Source: Campylobacteraceae bacterium
GTDB taxonomy: Bacteria; Campylobacterota; Campylobacteria; Campylobacterales; Campylobacteraceae
Length of the DNA stretch: 64,000 nucleotides
Reading direction: 5' to 3'
Assembly: GCA_012519705.1 (NCBI GenBank)
Contig: JAAYPR010000012.1
Span: 1-64,000 of the forward strand
The notes beneath the pieces are model-generated. The model saw only the letters and a list, made by a program, of their open reading frames with translations. It ran no database searches and was not told the DNA's origin. Positions 30,910-42,304 of the stretch are shown here, in pieces (within the stretch, counting starts at the first letter, position 1; each line of letters opens with the position of its first letter). The translations under genes and the position numbers were made by a program.

Positions 30910-32076
30910 CTATATTAAATAATCTACCATTTTAAATATTTTAGAGTTTTTAATATAAACTCTTGGAACTCTTCTTGAAACCATACAGAGCACTTCGTAG
31001 CTTATAGTGCCGTAGTTTTTAGCCACTTCGTCAACTGTTAAGTTCTCATCAAAGATAGTTGCATAGTCACCGATTTTCACGTCCATATCAAAAGGCAGTT
31101 TTACCATACATTGATCCATGCAAATCCTACCAACAACCGGGCATTTAACACCTTTTATTAAAACAAAAGGTTCATTTTGGGTTCTTAAAAAACCATCTGC
31201 GTAGCCGATACTTAAAGTTGCTATTTTTTCATTTTCTTTTGTTTTATAAACTCCGCCATAACTAACCCTCGCGCCTTTTGGCAGGGTTTTTATATTTATA
31301 ATCATCGCATAAAAGCTCATTACAGGCTTTAAATTTGGGTTTTTCTCTCCATCTGGGTCGTAGCCAAAAAGAACGATTCCACTCCTTACCATGTTAAAAT
31401 GAGCGTCGTCTCTACTTAAAAGTGCAGATGAGTTTGCAGTGTGTTTAAGTGGGATAGTTATATTTTTACTCTCCAACAACTCAACTATTTTATTAAATTT
31501 ACTAAGTTGCAAATTTGTCACACTCTCATCCCTTGCATCGGAAAAATGAGTAAAAATCCCAACTATTTCTAAATTTGGCATTTTATAAATTTGTTCTATT
31601 TTATTAGCTGCACTTTCAAAGTTATCATGCACAAAAAAACCAAGTCTTGACATCCCAGTATCAAGTTTAATATGAACTTTTAGTTTTTTACCACCTAAAT
31701 TTCCATTAGTAACAAACTCATCTATAAGCTTTGCTATCTCAAAACTATAAATCGTAACTTCAATATCTAAGTTTAAAATAGTCTCTATATCATCAGAGTA
31801 GCCAAGTAGCAAAATAGGCAGTTTTATGCCGTGTTTTCTTAGCTCTGCTGCCTCTTCAAGTCTTGCAACTGTTATATAATCCACACCGATTTCTTCATAA
31901 AATTTAGCTATCTCAATGCTTCCATGTCCGTAAGCATCGGCTTTTGCAAGTCCACAAAACTTAACTCCATTTTTTAGTAAAGACTTTGAATACTCAAAGT
32001 TATGTTTAAGGTTGTCTAAATTTATAGTTGTGTAAATGTTTTTATTCATTGTTTGTTTCCGTTTTTTGAGCTTCAA
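30910..32076 (-). CDS. alr: Alanine racemase
   Basis: KFCGLAKADAYGHGSIEIA; HIKLDTGMSRLGF; true start probably MNKNIYTTINLDNL. Confidence 0.95.
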   Translation of the reverse strand: MKLKKRKQTMNKNIYTTINLDNLKHNFEYSKSLLKNGVKFCGLAKADAYGHGSIEIAKFYEEIGVDYITVARLEEAAELRKHGIKLPILLLGYSDDIETILNLDIEVTIYSFEIAKLIDEFVTNGNLGGKKLKVHIKLDTGMSRLGFFVHDNFESAANKIEQIYKMPNLEIVGIFTHFSDARDESVTNLQLSKFNKIVELLESKNITIPLKHTANSSALLSRDDAHFNMVRSGIVLFGYDPDGEKNPNLKPVMSFYAMIINIKTLPKGARVSYGGVYKTKENEKIATLSIGYADGFLRTQNEPFVLIKGVKCPVVGRICMDQCMVKLPFDMDVKIGDYATIFDENLTVDEVAKNYGTISYEVLCMVSRRVPRVYIKNSKIFKMVDYLI

Positions 32077-32887
32077 AATTTGAAGTTTTTTCGGTCTGGG
32101 TTGGCTTAATCTCTTTTTTCTCTATCAGTCTAACACTTTTTGCAGTTTTTGAAAATTCTATTAAATCCTCGACCGTTTGAACGCTCCAAGGAATTAGCTC
32201 AAGGCTTGTTTTAAAAATTTCATACGCACTTAGAGCGTCATTTAAGGCTCTATGGTGAGCGTTGTTTATCCCAAGAAGCTCTTTTAAAGTCATAAGCCCG
32301 TATTTATACGAGGGAATCGTCCTTCTTGCTAGTTCTATCGTGCAAATACGCCTATTTAAAAGCATCCCATAGCCCAAATTTTCTAAGCTTTTACTTATAA
32401 AATTGTAGTCAAATTTGACATTGTGAGCTACAAAAGTGCTTGAGCCTAAAAATAGTCTAAATTTTTCTAAAACAAAGTCAAGCGGTGGTGCATCTTTTAA
32501 GTCATCTAATGTTATGCCAGTTAGTTGGCTTATATTTTCGGGAATCTCATTTGCTTTTACAAATGTTTCAAATTTGTCTAAAATCTCGCCATTCCTACAC
32601 TTAACAGCTCCAATTTCAATGATTTGCCCTGTTTTTATCCCACCATTTGTCTCGATGTCCACAACGCAGAAAATCTCATCTTCTATATTTGTATCTCTAG
32701 TTTTAAGAGTGACTTTTCCACTTTTTAGCTTTATAATATCAAGCCCAAGAGTCTGCCACATGGAAAAATCTTTTGGGTCAAAAAGCTCATTTATCTCTGG
32801 GATTGAGTTTGCATGAGTTATAAAGTCGTGGTAATTTATACTTTTTTGTGCAAGTAAGTTTATAAGATGGTCTAGTCGTGGGTTCAA
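32042..32887 (-). CDS. DNA polymerase III epsilon-type 3'-5' exonuclease
   Basis: VVDIETNGGIKTGQIIEIGAVK; FVAHNVKFDYNFI; HRALNDALSAYEIF (DEDDh). Confidence 0.9.
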   Translation of the reverse strand: MNPRLDHLINLLAQKSINYHDFITHANSIPEINELFDPKDFSMWQTLGLDIIKLKSGKVTLKTRDTNIEDEIFCVVDIETNGGIKTGQIIEIGAVKCRNGEILDKFETFVKANEIPENISQLTGITLDDLKDAPPLDFVLEKFRLFLGSSTFVAHNVKFDYNFISKSLENLGYGMLLNRRICTIELARRTIPSYKYGLMTLKELLGINNAHHRALNDALSAYEIFKTSLELIPWSVQTVEDLIEFSKTAKSVRLIEKKEIKPTQTEKTSNFEAQKTETNNE

Positions 32888-32890
32888 GGC

Positions 32891-33532
32891 TTAAACTTTT
32901 AAAGATTTGATTGACGCTTCGTAATCATTTGATGAAAATACATAGCTTCCAGCCACCACGATATCAGCCCCAGCTTCTTCTAAATCACGCACATTTAGCC
33001 CGTTTACGCCGCCGTCAACTTCTATCATACAAACAGAGCCTGTTTTATAAATAAGTTCTTTTAGCTCTTTTATTTTATCAACAACTAAAGGCATAAATTT
33101 CTGTCCACCAAAGCCTGGGTTTACACTCATTAAAAGCACCATATCAACGCTATTTATGATATGTTTTAAAGAGCTTACCGGAGTGTGTGGGTTTAGCACG
33201 ATGGCTGGGTGAACGCCGCTGTTTCTAATGTGTTCTATTAGTCTTAAAGGATGTTTTTCTTCTTCAATATGAAAGCTTAAAAACTTTGGTTGTAGCGGTA
33301 AAAACAAGTCCACAAAAAAAGGAACATTTTTAACCATTAGATGAACATCAAGCGGAACAGAGCTAGCTTTTTTAACAGCTTCTACAACTAAAGGTCCGAT
33401 TGTGATATTTGGCACAAAGTGCCCATCCATAACATCTACGTGGATTAAGTCCGCTCCTGCTTCGCAAACTGCCTTTATTTCACCACTTAAATTTCCAAAA
33501 TCAGCCGATAAAATGCTTGGTGCTACATACAT
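32891..33532 (-). CDS. rpe: Ribulose-phosphate 3-epimerase
   Basis: APSILSADFGNLSGEI; HVDVMDGHFVPNITIGP; MSVNPGFGGQKFMP. Confidence 0.97.
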   Translation of the reverse strand: MYVAPSILSADFGNLSGEIKAVCEAGADLIHVDVMDGHFVPNITIGPLVVEAVKKASSVPLDVHLMVKNVPFFVDLFLPLQPKFLSFHIEEEKHPLRLIEHIRNSGVHPAIVLNPHTPVSSLKHIINSVDMVLLMSVNPGFGGQKFMPLVVDKIKELKELIYKTGSVCMIEVDGGVNGLNVRDLEEAGADIVVAGSYVFSSNDYEASIKSLKV

Positions 33533-33699
33533 AAAATTTTCCTTTAAGTTTCTTTTATAATCTAACGGCTCGAATTCTACCGTTTTTAATCATAAAATTT
33601 AATAAAACTAAAGATTTCTAAATTTAAGCAGGGCATTTAAGCAATTTTTGAACTTCTTTAGGTATAATTACCCTTTAAATTTTGTTTAAAGGATAGACC

Positions 33700-33891
33700 A
33701 TGGCAAGAAGATGTGCTGTTACAGGCAAGGGAGCGATGACTGGAAACACTGTAAGTCACGCAAACAACAAAAATAAAAGAAGATTTTTACCAAATTTAAG
33801 AACTATCAGAGTGACTCTTGAAGATGGCTCAACAAGAAAAATCAAAGTTGCAGCTTCTACTCTAAGAACTATGAAAAAACAATCTAGATAA
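33700..33891 (+). CDS. rpmB: 50S ribosomal protein L28
   Basis: [33 protein letters not shown]. Confidence 0.98.
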   Translation: MARRCAVTGKGAMTGNTVSHANNKNKRRFLPNLRTIRVTLEDGSTRKIKVAASTLRTMKKQSR

Positions 33892-33912
33892 CTCTTTTAA
33901 AGTACTTTTAAA

Positions 33913-35043
33913 ATGTCTTTTTGGGATAGAGTTAGAAAATTTCTCAACTGGACAAAATCTTCAAAACCCGATATAGATTTAAATTTAGAAATTTATGAAC
34001 AATTAGCACCGTTTAAACTACCACTTATTTTGGTAGTTTCTATGATGCTTCTTGGGACTTTAGGGTTTATTTTTTTTAGTGAGTTTTCTTTGCTTGATGC
34101 TTTTTATCAAGCAGGGATGACTTTTACAACTGTTGGATATACCGAAGTTGCTGAGATAACACCGGCAGGTCGGATATTTGCAGTTCTTTTTATGTTTACT
34201 GGATTTGCTGTTTTTACCTTTTCTATAGGTGTTGTTATAGAAGTTTTAAAAAAAGGAAAACTTGTAAATGCCATAAGGGAGAAAAACATGATTTATAAGA
34301 TAGCAAGACTTAAAAACCACTTCGTTATCTGCTATCACAATATCTACACAATCGAGCTTTCAAAACAATTTCGTGAAAACCACATTCCTTTTGTTGTAAT
34401 CGACCCAAGTGATAACTTTGAGGAGATTGCTAGGGAGAACAAATATCCTTATTTTATAAAAGGCGAACCTCACACTGAAATTTCACTTCTAAAATCTCAT
34501 CTTTCAAGTGCAAAAGGCGTTATAGCTCTAAGCTCAAATATCGCTGATAATATCGCTATTATCGCAACTGTTAGGCTCTATGAAAAAGAGCTTGGTCTTA
34601 AAAGAGAGTATTTTATAATGAGTGCAACTGAAAGCGATAGTGATGCTGATAAGCTTAAAAAGCTTGGTGCAAACTCTGTAATTTTGCCTTCAAAACTAGC
34701 AGCTCAAAGACTTAGTGCTATAAGCGTTCGTCCCGATATGGAAAATATTTTGGAGCAGTTTTTATATAAAAAAGACTCACCGATTGACCTAGAAGAGATA
34801 GAAGTGCCTGATCACTCATGGGTTAGGTTCAAGCGTCTTGGCGAGACTAAACTAAGAGATATGACAAGTGCCGATGTAGTGGGCATAAGAGATGAAAACG
34901 GTAGATTTATACCGATGCCAGATGGGGATGTAGTTATAGGAACTAACTCTACACTTTTAGTTATCGGAACGGCCGAGGGGATAAATTTTACAAGAAAACT
35001 TATAAATGGAAGATATAAACCACAGGAGTTAAAATATGTTTGA
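33913..35043 (+). CDS. Potassium channel protein with TrkA-N/TrkA-C domains
   Basis: Selectivity-filter TTVGYTEV; NAD-binding-like domain and C-terminal TrkA-C. Confidence 0.9.
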   Translation: MSFWDRVRKFLNWTKSSKPDIDLNLEIYEQLAPFKLPLILVVSMMLLGTLGFIFFSEFSLLDAFYQAGMTFTTVGYTEVAEITPAGRIFAVLFMFTGFAVFTFSIGVVIEVLKKGKLVNAIREKNMIYKIARLKNHFVICYHNIYTIELSKQFRENHIPFVVIDPSDNFEEIARENKYPYFIKGEPHTEISLLKSHLSSAKGVIALSSNIADNIAIIATVRLYEKELGLKREYFIMSATESDSDADKLKKLGANSVILPSKLAAQRLSAISVRPDMENILEQFLYKKDSPIDLEEIEVPDHSWVRFKRLGETKLRDMTSADVVGIRDENGRFIPMPDGDVVIGTNSTLLVIGTAEGINFTRKLINGRYKPQELKYV

Positions 35044-36217
35044 TTTGATTTCACTAAAAAATGGATTAGAAAATGTTGAGGGTTTTTACTTTGATGGAGT
35101 AAATGCTGGGTTTAAAAAAGAGGATAATGATTTAGGTTTTATAAGAGCTGACGAGCCGTTTTTACTAAGTGCTGTTTTTACTAGTAACAAATTTCAGGCC
35201 GCTCCGATTAGGCACTTTCTGAAATATCCTGCAAATTTTAAATCAAATTTCATTTTACTAAACTCAAAAAATGCAAATGCTATGACAGGTAAAAAGGGCA
35301 TTGAAGATATAGAGCTTTTGTTTGAGAATTTGTCTAAAAAGATAAGTTTAGTTAATCCTATAATGAGCTCAACTGGAGTTATTGGACAGCGTTTAAAAAC
35401 AGAAAAAATGATAAAAGCTTTTGATAAATTTGATTTTAACGCTAGAAGCTCAGATGGTGTTGCAAAGTCAATAATGACAACTGACAGCTTTAAAAAAGAG
35501 ATTGCTTTTAAAGTAGAGTTAGAAGGTGGAAAAAGCTTTAATATTGCGGCGATTTGCAAAGGTGCTGGGATGATAAACCCAAGCTTTGCAACTATGCTTT
35601 GTTATATCTTAACTGATGCAAATATCCCAAAAGAAGATATGGATGAGCTACTAAAACAAAGCGTTGAACAAAGCTTTGATAGAGTTAGTGTTGATGGAGA
35701 CACCTCTACAAATGATACTGTTATGTTATTTAGTAGTGGGCTTAAAGATTACGATAAAACGGCTTTTAAAACAGCTCTTGATATGATAACAAAACATCTT
35801 GCACTTGAACTTGTAAGAGACGGCGAGGGTTCAACTAAAGTTGTAGCATTTAATGTAATTGGAGCTAAAAATAACGAAGAGGCTAGAAAAGTAGCCGTAA
35901 ATTTATCAAACTCACTTCTGGTTAAAACTGCACTTCACGGCGAAGATCCAAACTGGGGGAGAATCGCTTCAACGGTTGGAGCAAGTGGGGTAGAGTGTGA
36001 TGAAGAGAGTCTTGTTATAAAGTATGATGATTTGATAATTTATAGTTATGAGTTTCCAGAACTTGACAGCGAAAGAGAAGAAAAAGCTTATAAAATCATG
36101 AAAAAAGATAGTTATAAGATAAGCGTTGATTTGGGTTTGGGTGATGGAAGTTACGTGGCTTATGGGTGTGATTTAGGACATAAATACGTAGATATTAACT
36201 CAAGTTATAGGTCATAA
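35036..36217 (+). CDS. argJ: Bifunctional glutamate N-acetyltransferase/amino-acid acetyltransferase ArgJ
   Basis: AICKGAGMINPSFATMLCYILTDA (ArgJ self-cleavage region); GEDPNWGRIASTVGASG. Confidence 0.96.
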   Translation: MFDLISLKNGLENVEGFYFDGVNAGFKKEDNDLGFIRADEPFLLSAVFTSNKFQAAPIRHFLKYPANFKSNFILLNSKNANAMTGKKGIEDIELLFENLSKKISLVNPIMSSTGVIGQRLKTEKMIKAFDKFDFNARSSDGVAKSIMTTDSFKKEIAFKVELEGGKSFNIAAICKGAGMINPSFATMLCYILTDANIPKEDMDELLKQSVEQSFDRVSVDGDTSTNDTVMLFSSGLKDYDKTAFKTALDMITKHLALELVRDGEGSTKVVAFNVIGAKNNEEARKVAVNLSNSLLVKTALHGEDPNWGRIASTVGASGVECDEESLVIKYDDLIIYSYEFPELDSEREEKAYKIMKKDSYKISVDLGLGDGSYVAYGCDLGHKYVDINSSYRS

Positions 36218-36234
36218 AAAGTAGATATTAAAAA

Positions 36235-36265
36235 GAGTGAGGATTACTCAAATTTATCCTCACTC
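36235..36265. terminator. Bidirectional terminator-like hairpin between convergent genes
   Basis: GAGTGAGGAT / ATCCTCACTC stem; overlaps 3' end of 36244-36675. Confidence 0.55.
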
Positions 36266-36675
36266 AAAGCATTCAACCTAAGAAGAGATGCATTATAAAG
36301 TCTTTTCATAGAGTCTTGGATGTGACCCATGTCGTCTGCTTTGGATTTTAAAATTTCCCTATTGGCGGGTGTTAATTTATTAAATTTTGGTTTTTTAGAG
36401 TCAATATCTTTTATGATTATCTCAAAAATTTCTTCTCTAGCTTCTTTGATTTTTCTGTGATGCTCCATTAAGTTATGGTGCATTATAGAGCCCATAAGTT
36501 CTTGTAATTTATAGGTGGGATTTTCCATAGCATCTCCAAATTTATCATCCTCTTTTGCTAGTTCTGCTACTTCTTTTTCCATCTCGTATTTTATAGCATT
36601 TCTTACTCTTGTAGTCACAAAATCGTGGTGACTCATAGCGTCTTTAAAAGTAGAGATTATGGTACTTTTACTCAT
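36244..36675 (-). CDS. Hypothetical protein, helical
   Basis: 143 aa, highly charged helical sequence with RBS; no family recognised. Confidence 0.65.
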   Translation of the reverse strand: MSKSTIISTFKDAMSHHDFVTTRVRNAIKYEMEKEVAELAKEDDKFGDAMENPTYKLQELMGSIMHHNLMEHHRKIKEAREEIFEIIIKDIDSKKPKFNKLTPANREILKSKADDMGHIQDSMKRLYNASLLRLNALSEDKFE

Positions 36676-36835
36676 AGTTTCCCTTTAAATAAAATAGACT
36701 TGGATTATACCATAAATCTATAAAGCTGCTCTTAAGAATGCTCAGCATTTATCGCAATTAAAGCTGAATTTAATAAAATTAAGTGCTTTAAAAGTTCTTT
36801 TTGAATAGAATTTTACTTTATTTTAAGGAGGGTAT

Positions 36836-37408
36836 ATGCAAAGACCAGCACCATTAAATGAAGAGATAAAGCTAGATCCTGAAAAAATGATAGTCTCTAA
36901 AACTGATACCGATGGGTATATAACTTATGTAAATGAGTATTTTGAAGAGATTTGTGGATATTCTAAGGATGAGCTTTTGGGTTCTTCTCATAATATAATT
37001 CGCCACCCAGATATGCCAAGAATTATTTTTAAGCTTATGTGGCAAAATATCAAAGAACAAAAAGATTTTAAAGTTTTGATAAAAAATTTGGCTAAAGATG
37101 GAAGATACTACTGGGTTTTAACTAAATTTGAAACCCTTATTGATCCAATAACGCAAAAGATTATTTCACATACTGCATACAGAAAAGCCCCAACAAGATA
37201 TCAAATAGGAGTAATAGAACCTCTCTATGAAAAAATGATAGAAATTGAAAAATACGGAGGCGTAGCAGCTAGTGAAAAGTTTCTAGATGAGTTTTTAAGA
37301 GAAAATGGCATGAGTTATGAGGAGTTTATAAAGAGCACTGCCACCCATGAGAAAAAAGGTTTTATGGATAAAACAAAAGGGTTTTTAAAAGGTATAATCA
37401 AAAAATAG
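36836..37408 (+). CDS. Stand-alone PAS domain protein (CetB/Aer-type energy-taxis sensor-like)
   Basis: MIVSKTDTDGYITYVNEYFEEICGYSKDELLGSSHNIIRHPDMPRIIFKLMW. Confidence 0.85.
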   Translation: MQRPAPLNEEIKLDPEKMIVSKTDTDGYITYVNEYFEEICGYSKDELLGSSHNIIRHPDMPRIIFKLMWQNIKEQKDFKVLIKNLAKDGRYYWVLTKFETLIDPITQKIISHTAYRKAPTRYQIGVIEPLYEKMIEIEKYGGVAASEKFLDEFLRENGMSYEEFIKSTATHEKKGFMDKTKGFLKGIIKK

Positions 37409-37410
37409 AA

Positions 37411-37438
37411 GTTCAAGAGCTAAATTTAGCTCTTGAAC
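37411..37438. terminator. Bidirectional terminator-like perfect palindrome
   Basis: GTTCAAGAGCTAAATTTAGCTCTTGAAC between convergent PAS gene and lon. Confidence 0.6.
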
Positions 37439-37446
37439 CCAAGCTA

Positions 37447-39813
37447 TCAAACTAACGCCTCTTTTAAGACATCATCTATCGTATCGACAGCTACGATTTC
37501 AACTACCTCTTTTACTTCGTCAGGAATTTCATCTAAATCTTGCTCAAAGTTTTTTCTAGGAATCAGAGCTTTTTTAATCCCAGCTTTGTGAGCGGCGATG
37601 AGTTTTTCTTTTAAACCACCTATTGGAAGCACTTTTCCGCTTAGAGTTAACTCCCCAGTCATCGCTATATCAGCTTTTACTTTTCTATCTGTTAAGATGG
37701 AAGCTATCGCTGTTGCCATAGTAATGCCAGCACTTGGGCCATCTTTTGGCGTTGCGCCTTCTGGAACGTGGATATGAAGGTTGAACTTATTATAAATTTG
37801 AGTTTCATCGTCTTTTAAAATTTCAAGATACTTTTTAGGAGCAACTAGTTTTTTCTCATCTATTAGCACTTTTACAACGCTAAATGCGATACTAGCTGAC
37901 TCTTTCATCACATCTCCAAGCCTTCCGGTTATCTGCAAAAGCCCTTTTCCTCTTATTTTAATAGCTTCTATTTTTAGCACGTCTCCGCCAACTGCTGTCC
38001 ATGCTAGTCCGTTTACCAAGCCGATTTGGTCTTTTTTATCCACCAAATCTATCTCAAAAACCTTTTTATCTATAAACTCATCAAGATTTTTGTTATTTAC
38101 TGAAATTTTTTCATATTTGTCACTGGTTAGAATTTTAACCGCTACTTTTCTTAAAATATCAGCTATTTTACGCCTTAAATTTCTAACCCCACTCTCCCTT
38201 GTATAGTCGCTTATTAGGAGCTTTAGAGCCGCATCTGTGATGTTTACATCGCTTAGTTTAAGTCCGTGTTTTTTAAGCTCTTGTGGTATTAGATACTTTT
38301 TAGCTATTTGGAGTTTCTCTTGTGGTGTGTAAGAACTTAAAAATATAAACTCCATTCTATCTCTAAGCGGAGCAGGGATATTTCCAACATCATTTGCCGT
38401 TGCTATAAAGATAACCTTACTTAAGTCGATGTTGAAATTTAAATAGTAATCCCTAAAGCTATCGTTTTGCTCGGGGTCTAGAATTTCTAAAAGCACAGCT
38501 GTTGGGTCGCCTCTAAAGTTTCTTGAAACTTTATCTATCTCATCAAGAACTACAACAGGGTTCATCTGTCCTGCGTCTATCAGGCTTTGAACTATCCTGC
38601 CTGGCATCGCTCCAACATAAGTTCTTCTATGACCTCTTAGCTCATTTACATCTTCAAGCCCGCCAAGAGCTATCCTTACAAGCTCTCTTTTTAAAGCCGA
38701 GGCGATAGAGTTTGCAAGACTTGTTTTACCCACACCGGGAGGACCTGCAAAGCATAAAATCACGCCATTATCAACTTTATCAGCTATGCCACGAAGTTCT
38801 AAAAGCTCTCTAAGAGCAAAGTACTCTACTATCCTATCTTTTGGTTTATCTAAAGCGTAGTGGTCTTTGTCAAGCTGTTTTTTAACTAAGTCAATGGATG
38901 TTTTTTTCTTAGAACTTTTCTCAAAAGGAATTTCTAGCACCCAGTCTAAGTAGCTCTGGCTCATCGAAGCATCAGCTGAGTCAGGGTGAAGTCTTGCAAA
39001 TTTATCGATTTGTTTTTTAACTTCTTTATAAGCATCTTCGTTCATAAAAGGTTTTTTAGCATCAAGCTTTTTTCTATACTCGGCGATTTCTTCTTCTCTA
39101 TCGCTGTCAGTGCCTAGTTCTTTTTGAATTTGCTTTAGCTGCTCTTTTAAAAAATACTCTTTATTATGCTGCTCTATCTTAGAGTGAACTCTTGTTTTTA
39201 TCTCTTTTTCAAGCTTGTTTGCTTCTATCTCTTTGTTTATATACTCTATGATTTCAAAAAGCTTATCTTCTAAGTTATCATTTATAAAAAACTCATAAGC
39301 TACTTCTTTACTAAGTCTTAAAGAGCTTAAAATAAGATCTGAAACCCTTTCTATATCGGTGCTATCTTCTATGGTTTTTAGAAGATCAGGCGGGAAGTAG
39401 TGAGTCATAGAACCAAGAGTTTTTATCTTTTGTTTTAATACTTTTAGCAAAGGTTCTATTTTATCACTGCTATAGTTAACGCTTTCTATAAGTTCAACTT
39501 CTGCTATGAAAGGCTTGCTTGAGCCTTTTTTTATGATTTTACCTTTATGAACCCCTTGAAATAGAATTTTTACTCTTCCATCAGGAAGTGGGACTTTACG
39601 CATGATGTTGCCTATAACACCAGCTTCAAATATCTCCCTATCATCACTACTATTTACTACCATTATCATACTTTCATTTTTGATAGCATACTCAAGGGTT
39701 GTGATATTTACATCATCGTTTAGAAAAATCGGCGTTATCATAAATGGGTATAAAAACAGCCCATTTTCAACGATAATTGGTAGTTCTTTTGGAAAACTAT
39801 TTATTTCTCTCAA
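37447..39813 (-). CDS. lon: Endopeptidase La (Lon protease)
   Basis: [36 protein letters not shown] catalytic Ser; [15 protein letters not shown]. Confidence 0.97.
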   Translation of the reverse strand: MREINSFPKELPIIVENGLFLYPFMITPIFLNDDVNITTLEYAIKNESMIMVVNSSDDREIFEAGVIGNIMRKVPLPDGRVKILFQGVHKGKIIKKGSSKPFIAEVELIESVNYSSDKIEPLLKVLKQKIKTLGSMTHYFPPDLLKTIEDSTDIERVSDLILSSLRLSKEVAYEFFINDNLEDKLFEIIEYINKEIEANKLEKEIKTRVHSKIEQHNKEYFLKEQLKQIQKELGTDSDREEEIAEYRKKLDAKKPFMNEDAYKEVKKQIDKFARLHPDSADASMSQSYLDWVLEIPFEKSSKKKTSIDLVKKQLDKDHYALDKPKDRIVEYFALRELLELRGIADKVDNGVILCFAGPPGVGKTSLANSIASALKRELVRIALGGLEDVNELRGHRRTYVGAMPGRIVQSLIDAGQMNPVVVLDEIDKVSRNFRGDPTAVLLEILDPEQNDSFRDYYLNFNIDLSKVIFIATANDVGNIPAPLRDRMEFIFLSSYTPQEKLQIAKKYLIPQELKKHGLKLSDVNITDAALKLLISDYTRESGVRNLRRKIADILRKVAVKILTSDKYEKISVNNKNLDEFIDKKVFEIDLVDKKDQIGLVNGLAWTAVGGDVLKIEAIKIRGKGLLQITGRLGDVMKESASIAFSVVKVLIDEKKLVAPKKYLEILKDDETQIYNKFNLHIHVPEGATPKDGPSAGITMATAIASILTDRKVKADIAMTGELTLSGKVLPIGGLKEKLIAAHKAGIKKALIPRKNFEQDLDEIPDEVKEVVEIVAVDTIDDVLKEALV

Positions 39814-39854
39814 ATTTCTTTCTCCTAATTATTTTGTTCTCCTTTTTGTCTCTT

Positions 39855-40505
39855 TTACTCAAAAAATGCTCTATACCAAGGAAGATCAGGTTTTATTAAA
39901 TTTGCATCTTTTAAGTCTGATTGTTTTAGTCTTTCTTCATAAATTTTAGCTGAAACATCTCTGCCTGTTTGAGTATATAGGTTCATAATGTTTTCATCTA
40001 GATGATAAACAGCAAGCTTAAACTTTATAAGCATAGTCTCTAAAAGTGGTCTATACTTTGTGTTTGGATACTGAGATAAAAATGTGTTGATTTTGTTTAT
40101 ACTATCATACATTAAATTTTGGTTTCTGTTTGGTTGTAAAAATGAGTCGTAGTTTGCTTTTATTTGTAAAAACTGAGCATACTCTATCTTTTCTCTAGTT
40201 CCAAATCTTCTTATATACTCATCTAAAAGTTCGTTTGCTCTAGTGTAACTATTATCATCCATATGTGCCATAGCAAGTATCATAAGAGTTGGCTCAAGCA
40301 TAGGTGAAGAGATGTGTTCACTTGAGAACTGGTTGTAGTGTTTGTCAGCTTCGTCTAAATCATTTACTCTTATGTCGTCCATTATCTGGTTATACCATGC
40401 ATGTGGAGGTAGGTTGTAAAGCCCTTCGCTTTTACTTCCGCACCCTGTTAAAAACAAAATAGCCAGTGAAAAGGTTATGAATTTAATGCTAGTTTTCATC
40501 TGCAA
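39855..40505 (-). CDS. bamD: Outer membrane protein assembly factor BamD
   Basis: Lipobox LTGCGSKSE; TPR-like YNQIMDDIRVNDLDEADKHYNQF...; adjacent to lon. Confidence 0.88.
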   Translation of the reverse strand: MQMKTSIKFITFSLAILFLTGCGSKSEGLYNLPPHAWYNQIMDDIRVNDLDEADKHYNQFSSEHISSPMLEPTLMILAMAHMDDNSYTRANELLDEYIRRFGTREKIEYAQFLQIKANYDSFLQPNRNQNLMYDSINKINTFLSQYPNTKYRPLLETMLIKFKLAVYHLDENIMNLYTQTGRDVSAKIYEERLKQSDLKDANLIKPDLPWYRAFFE

Positions 40506-40606
40506 ATTCCTTGAAATTTAAATTTAGGCTAAATTCTACAATTTTACTCTTTATAAATGGTTAAAATATGTTAAAATAAAGAAAAATTGTAACTAAAAGG
40601 AAAGTT

Positions 40607-41341
40607 ATGCAAATTCACATCCTTGGAAACGGGGCGATGGCTACGGCTTTAGCTCTTGGGCTTAGAGATAAATTTGAGATTATAATAGTTGGTAGAAGCG
40701 AAGCGAATTTAGCTAAATTCAAAGAGCTAGGCATAAAAACTGAAATTTATGGAAGTTCTTATGATATAGAAAACAAAAATATCATTTTAGCTTTCAAGCC
40801 TTATGCTTTAAAAGAGATGAGTGGGGTTTTAGAAGGCAAGGCGAGTTTATGCATTAGCGTTTTAGCTATGACAAAACTAGGAGATTTAGACGTAATAGAT
40901 GCTAAAGTTAAAGCCGCTACTATGCCAAATATCGCAGCTGAGTTTAAAGCATCCATAACGCCATATTTTACAAATGATGATGATACTATTATAAGGGAAA
41001 TTCTTGACACCTTTGGAAATTCAGAAAGAGTTTTTAGCGATGATGAGTTAAGAGTTGCTGGGGTTATGTCAGGATGTGTGCCAGCATACTTGGCCTTAGT
41101 TGCTGAAGCACTTTCAAACGCAGGTGTAAAAGAGGGGTTAAAAGCTGATATTTCACTAAATTTAGCAAGGGGAGTTTTCGCAAGTGCTACGAAGCTTCTA
41201 GAACATTCTCACCCAGCTTTAATAAAAGAGAGAATTTGTTCACCTAAAGGAACGACTATAGAAGGCGTTGTAGAGCTTGAAAGACAGGGCGTTAGAGGTG
41301 CTTTTATAGAGGCGTTTCATAAAAGTTCTAATAAATTTTAA
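40607..41341 (+). CDS. proC: Pyrroline-5-carboxylate reductase
   Basis: ILGNGAMATALALGL; ICSPKGTTIEGVVELERQGVRGAFIEA. Confidence 0.94.
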   Translation: MQIHILGNGAMATALALGLRDKFEIIIVGRSEANLAKFKELGIKTEIYGSSYDIENKNIILAFKPYALKEMSGVLEGKASLCISVLAMTKLGDLDVIDAKVKAATMPNIAAEFKASITPYFTNDDDTIIREILDTFGNSERVFSDDELRVAGVMSGCVPAYLALVAEALSNAGVKEGLKADISLNLARGVFASATKLLEHSHPALIKERICSPKGTTIEGVVELERQGVRGAFIEAFHKSSNKF

Positions 41342-41446
41342 ACATACATCTTAAAATTTATAAAAAAATGGTATAATTAACTAATTTAGCTAGCTATTTA
41401 AAATGTTAAATAGTAGGTAAAAATACGATTTATTAAGGCAAATTTT

Positions 41447-42304
41447 ATGAAGAAAGGTTTTTCTTTAATAGAGCTTGTTTTAACTATAGTGGTAGTTTCT
41501 ATCGCTATCATGGCACTTCCAACTATAGTTATGCAAACACAGCGTTCAAATGAAATGGCTCTAAAGCAAGAGCTTACTTTACAGGCAAAGTCTATGATAG
41601 GTAGGGTTTTAAGCACTTCTTGGGACAGTTCACATATGGAAACTAAGTATGATAACAATCCATATTGTCCAGCGGTCGGAGATGGCGGTGCAGATGAGGA
41701 GGTCGTTGCAGGCAATGATAAGCAACAAGCAGTAAATCAAGCAGTTGCAAATTACTACGATGCAACCACACATGATTGCGAAGTGAACCCTAAAACCCCC
41801 ATTTACGATGTAGCAAATAGTGTTGTCGGTATAAACAGACCAGGAAGCGATTTGCAGTCTAGAGATGGAAATAATAGCAACTATTACAATATAAACATGA
41901 GAGAAAAAAGCTATAAAAAATCAGATGGTTCAGAAGGTAGATTTACTCCTGATGCCAGTAAATCTTATGGTTTAAATCCTGATAAAAATGATATGGATGA
42001 CTATGCTGGTGCAAGTGGGAATTTTTATATGACCGTAAATCCAGTGCAGGGGGATTTCTTATCAAATATGAGATTTATAACAACTGTAGGATATATTGCG
42101 GATAATAACTTGCCTTTAGATGATGGCGATGTTATGGCTAACTACCCTCACTTAGATGTATCTACAAATATCAAAAAAATAAGCGTTACAGTTACGGATA
42201 GTGATAGTGAAGCTACTATGGGCGATAACCAAGTAGAGCTAGTTTACTATGCTCCAAACATCGGCGATGGGGAAATCGCAACGAGAGGCTGGGCAGCACC
42301 ATGA
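41447..42304 (+). CDS. Type II secretion/type IV pilus pseudopilin
   Basis: MKKGFSLIELVLTIVVVSIAIMALPTIV prepilin motif with E5. Confidence 0.88.
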   Translation: MKKGFSLIELVLTIVVVSIAIMALPTIVMQTQRSNEMALKQELTLQAKSMIGRVLSTSWDSSHMETKYDNNPYCPAVGDGGADEEVVAGNDKQQAVNQAVANYYDATTHDCEVNPKTPIYDVANSVVGINRPGSDLQSRDGNNSNYYNINMREKSYKKSDGSEGRFTPDASKSYGLNPDKNDMDDYAGASGNFYMTVNPVQGDFLSNMRFITTVGYIADNNLPLDDGDVMANYPHLDVSTNIKKISVTVTDSDSEATMGDNQVELVYYAPNIGDGEIATRGWAAP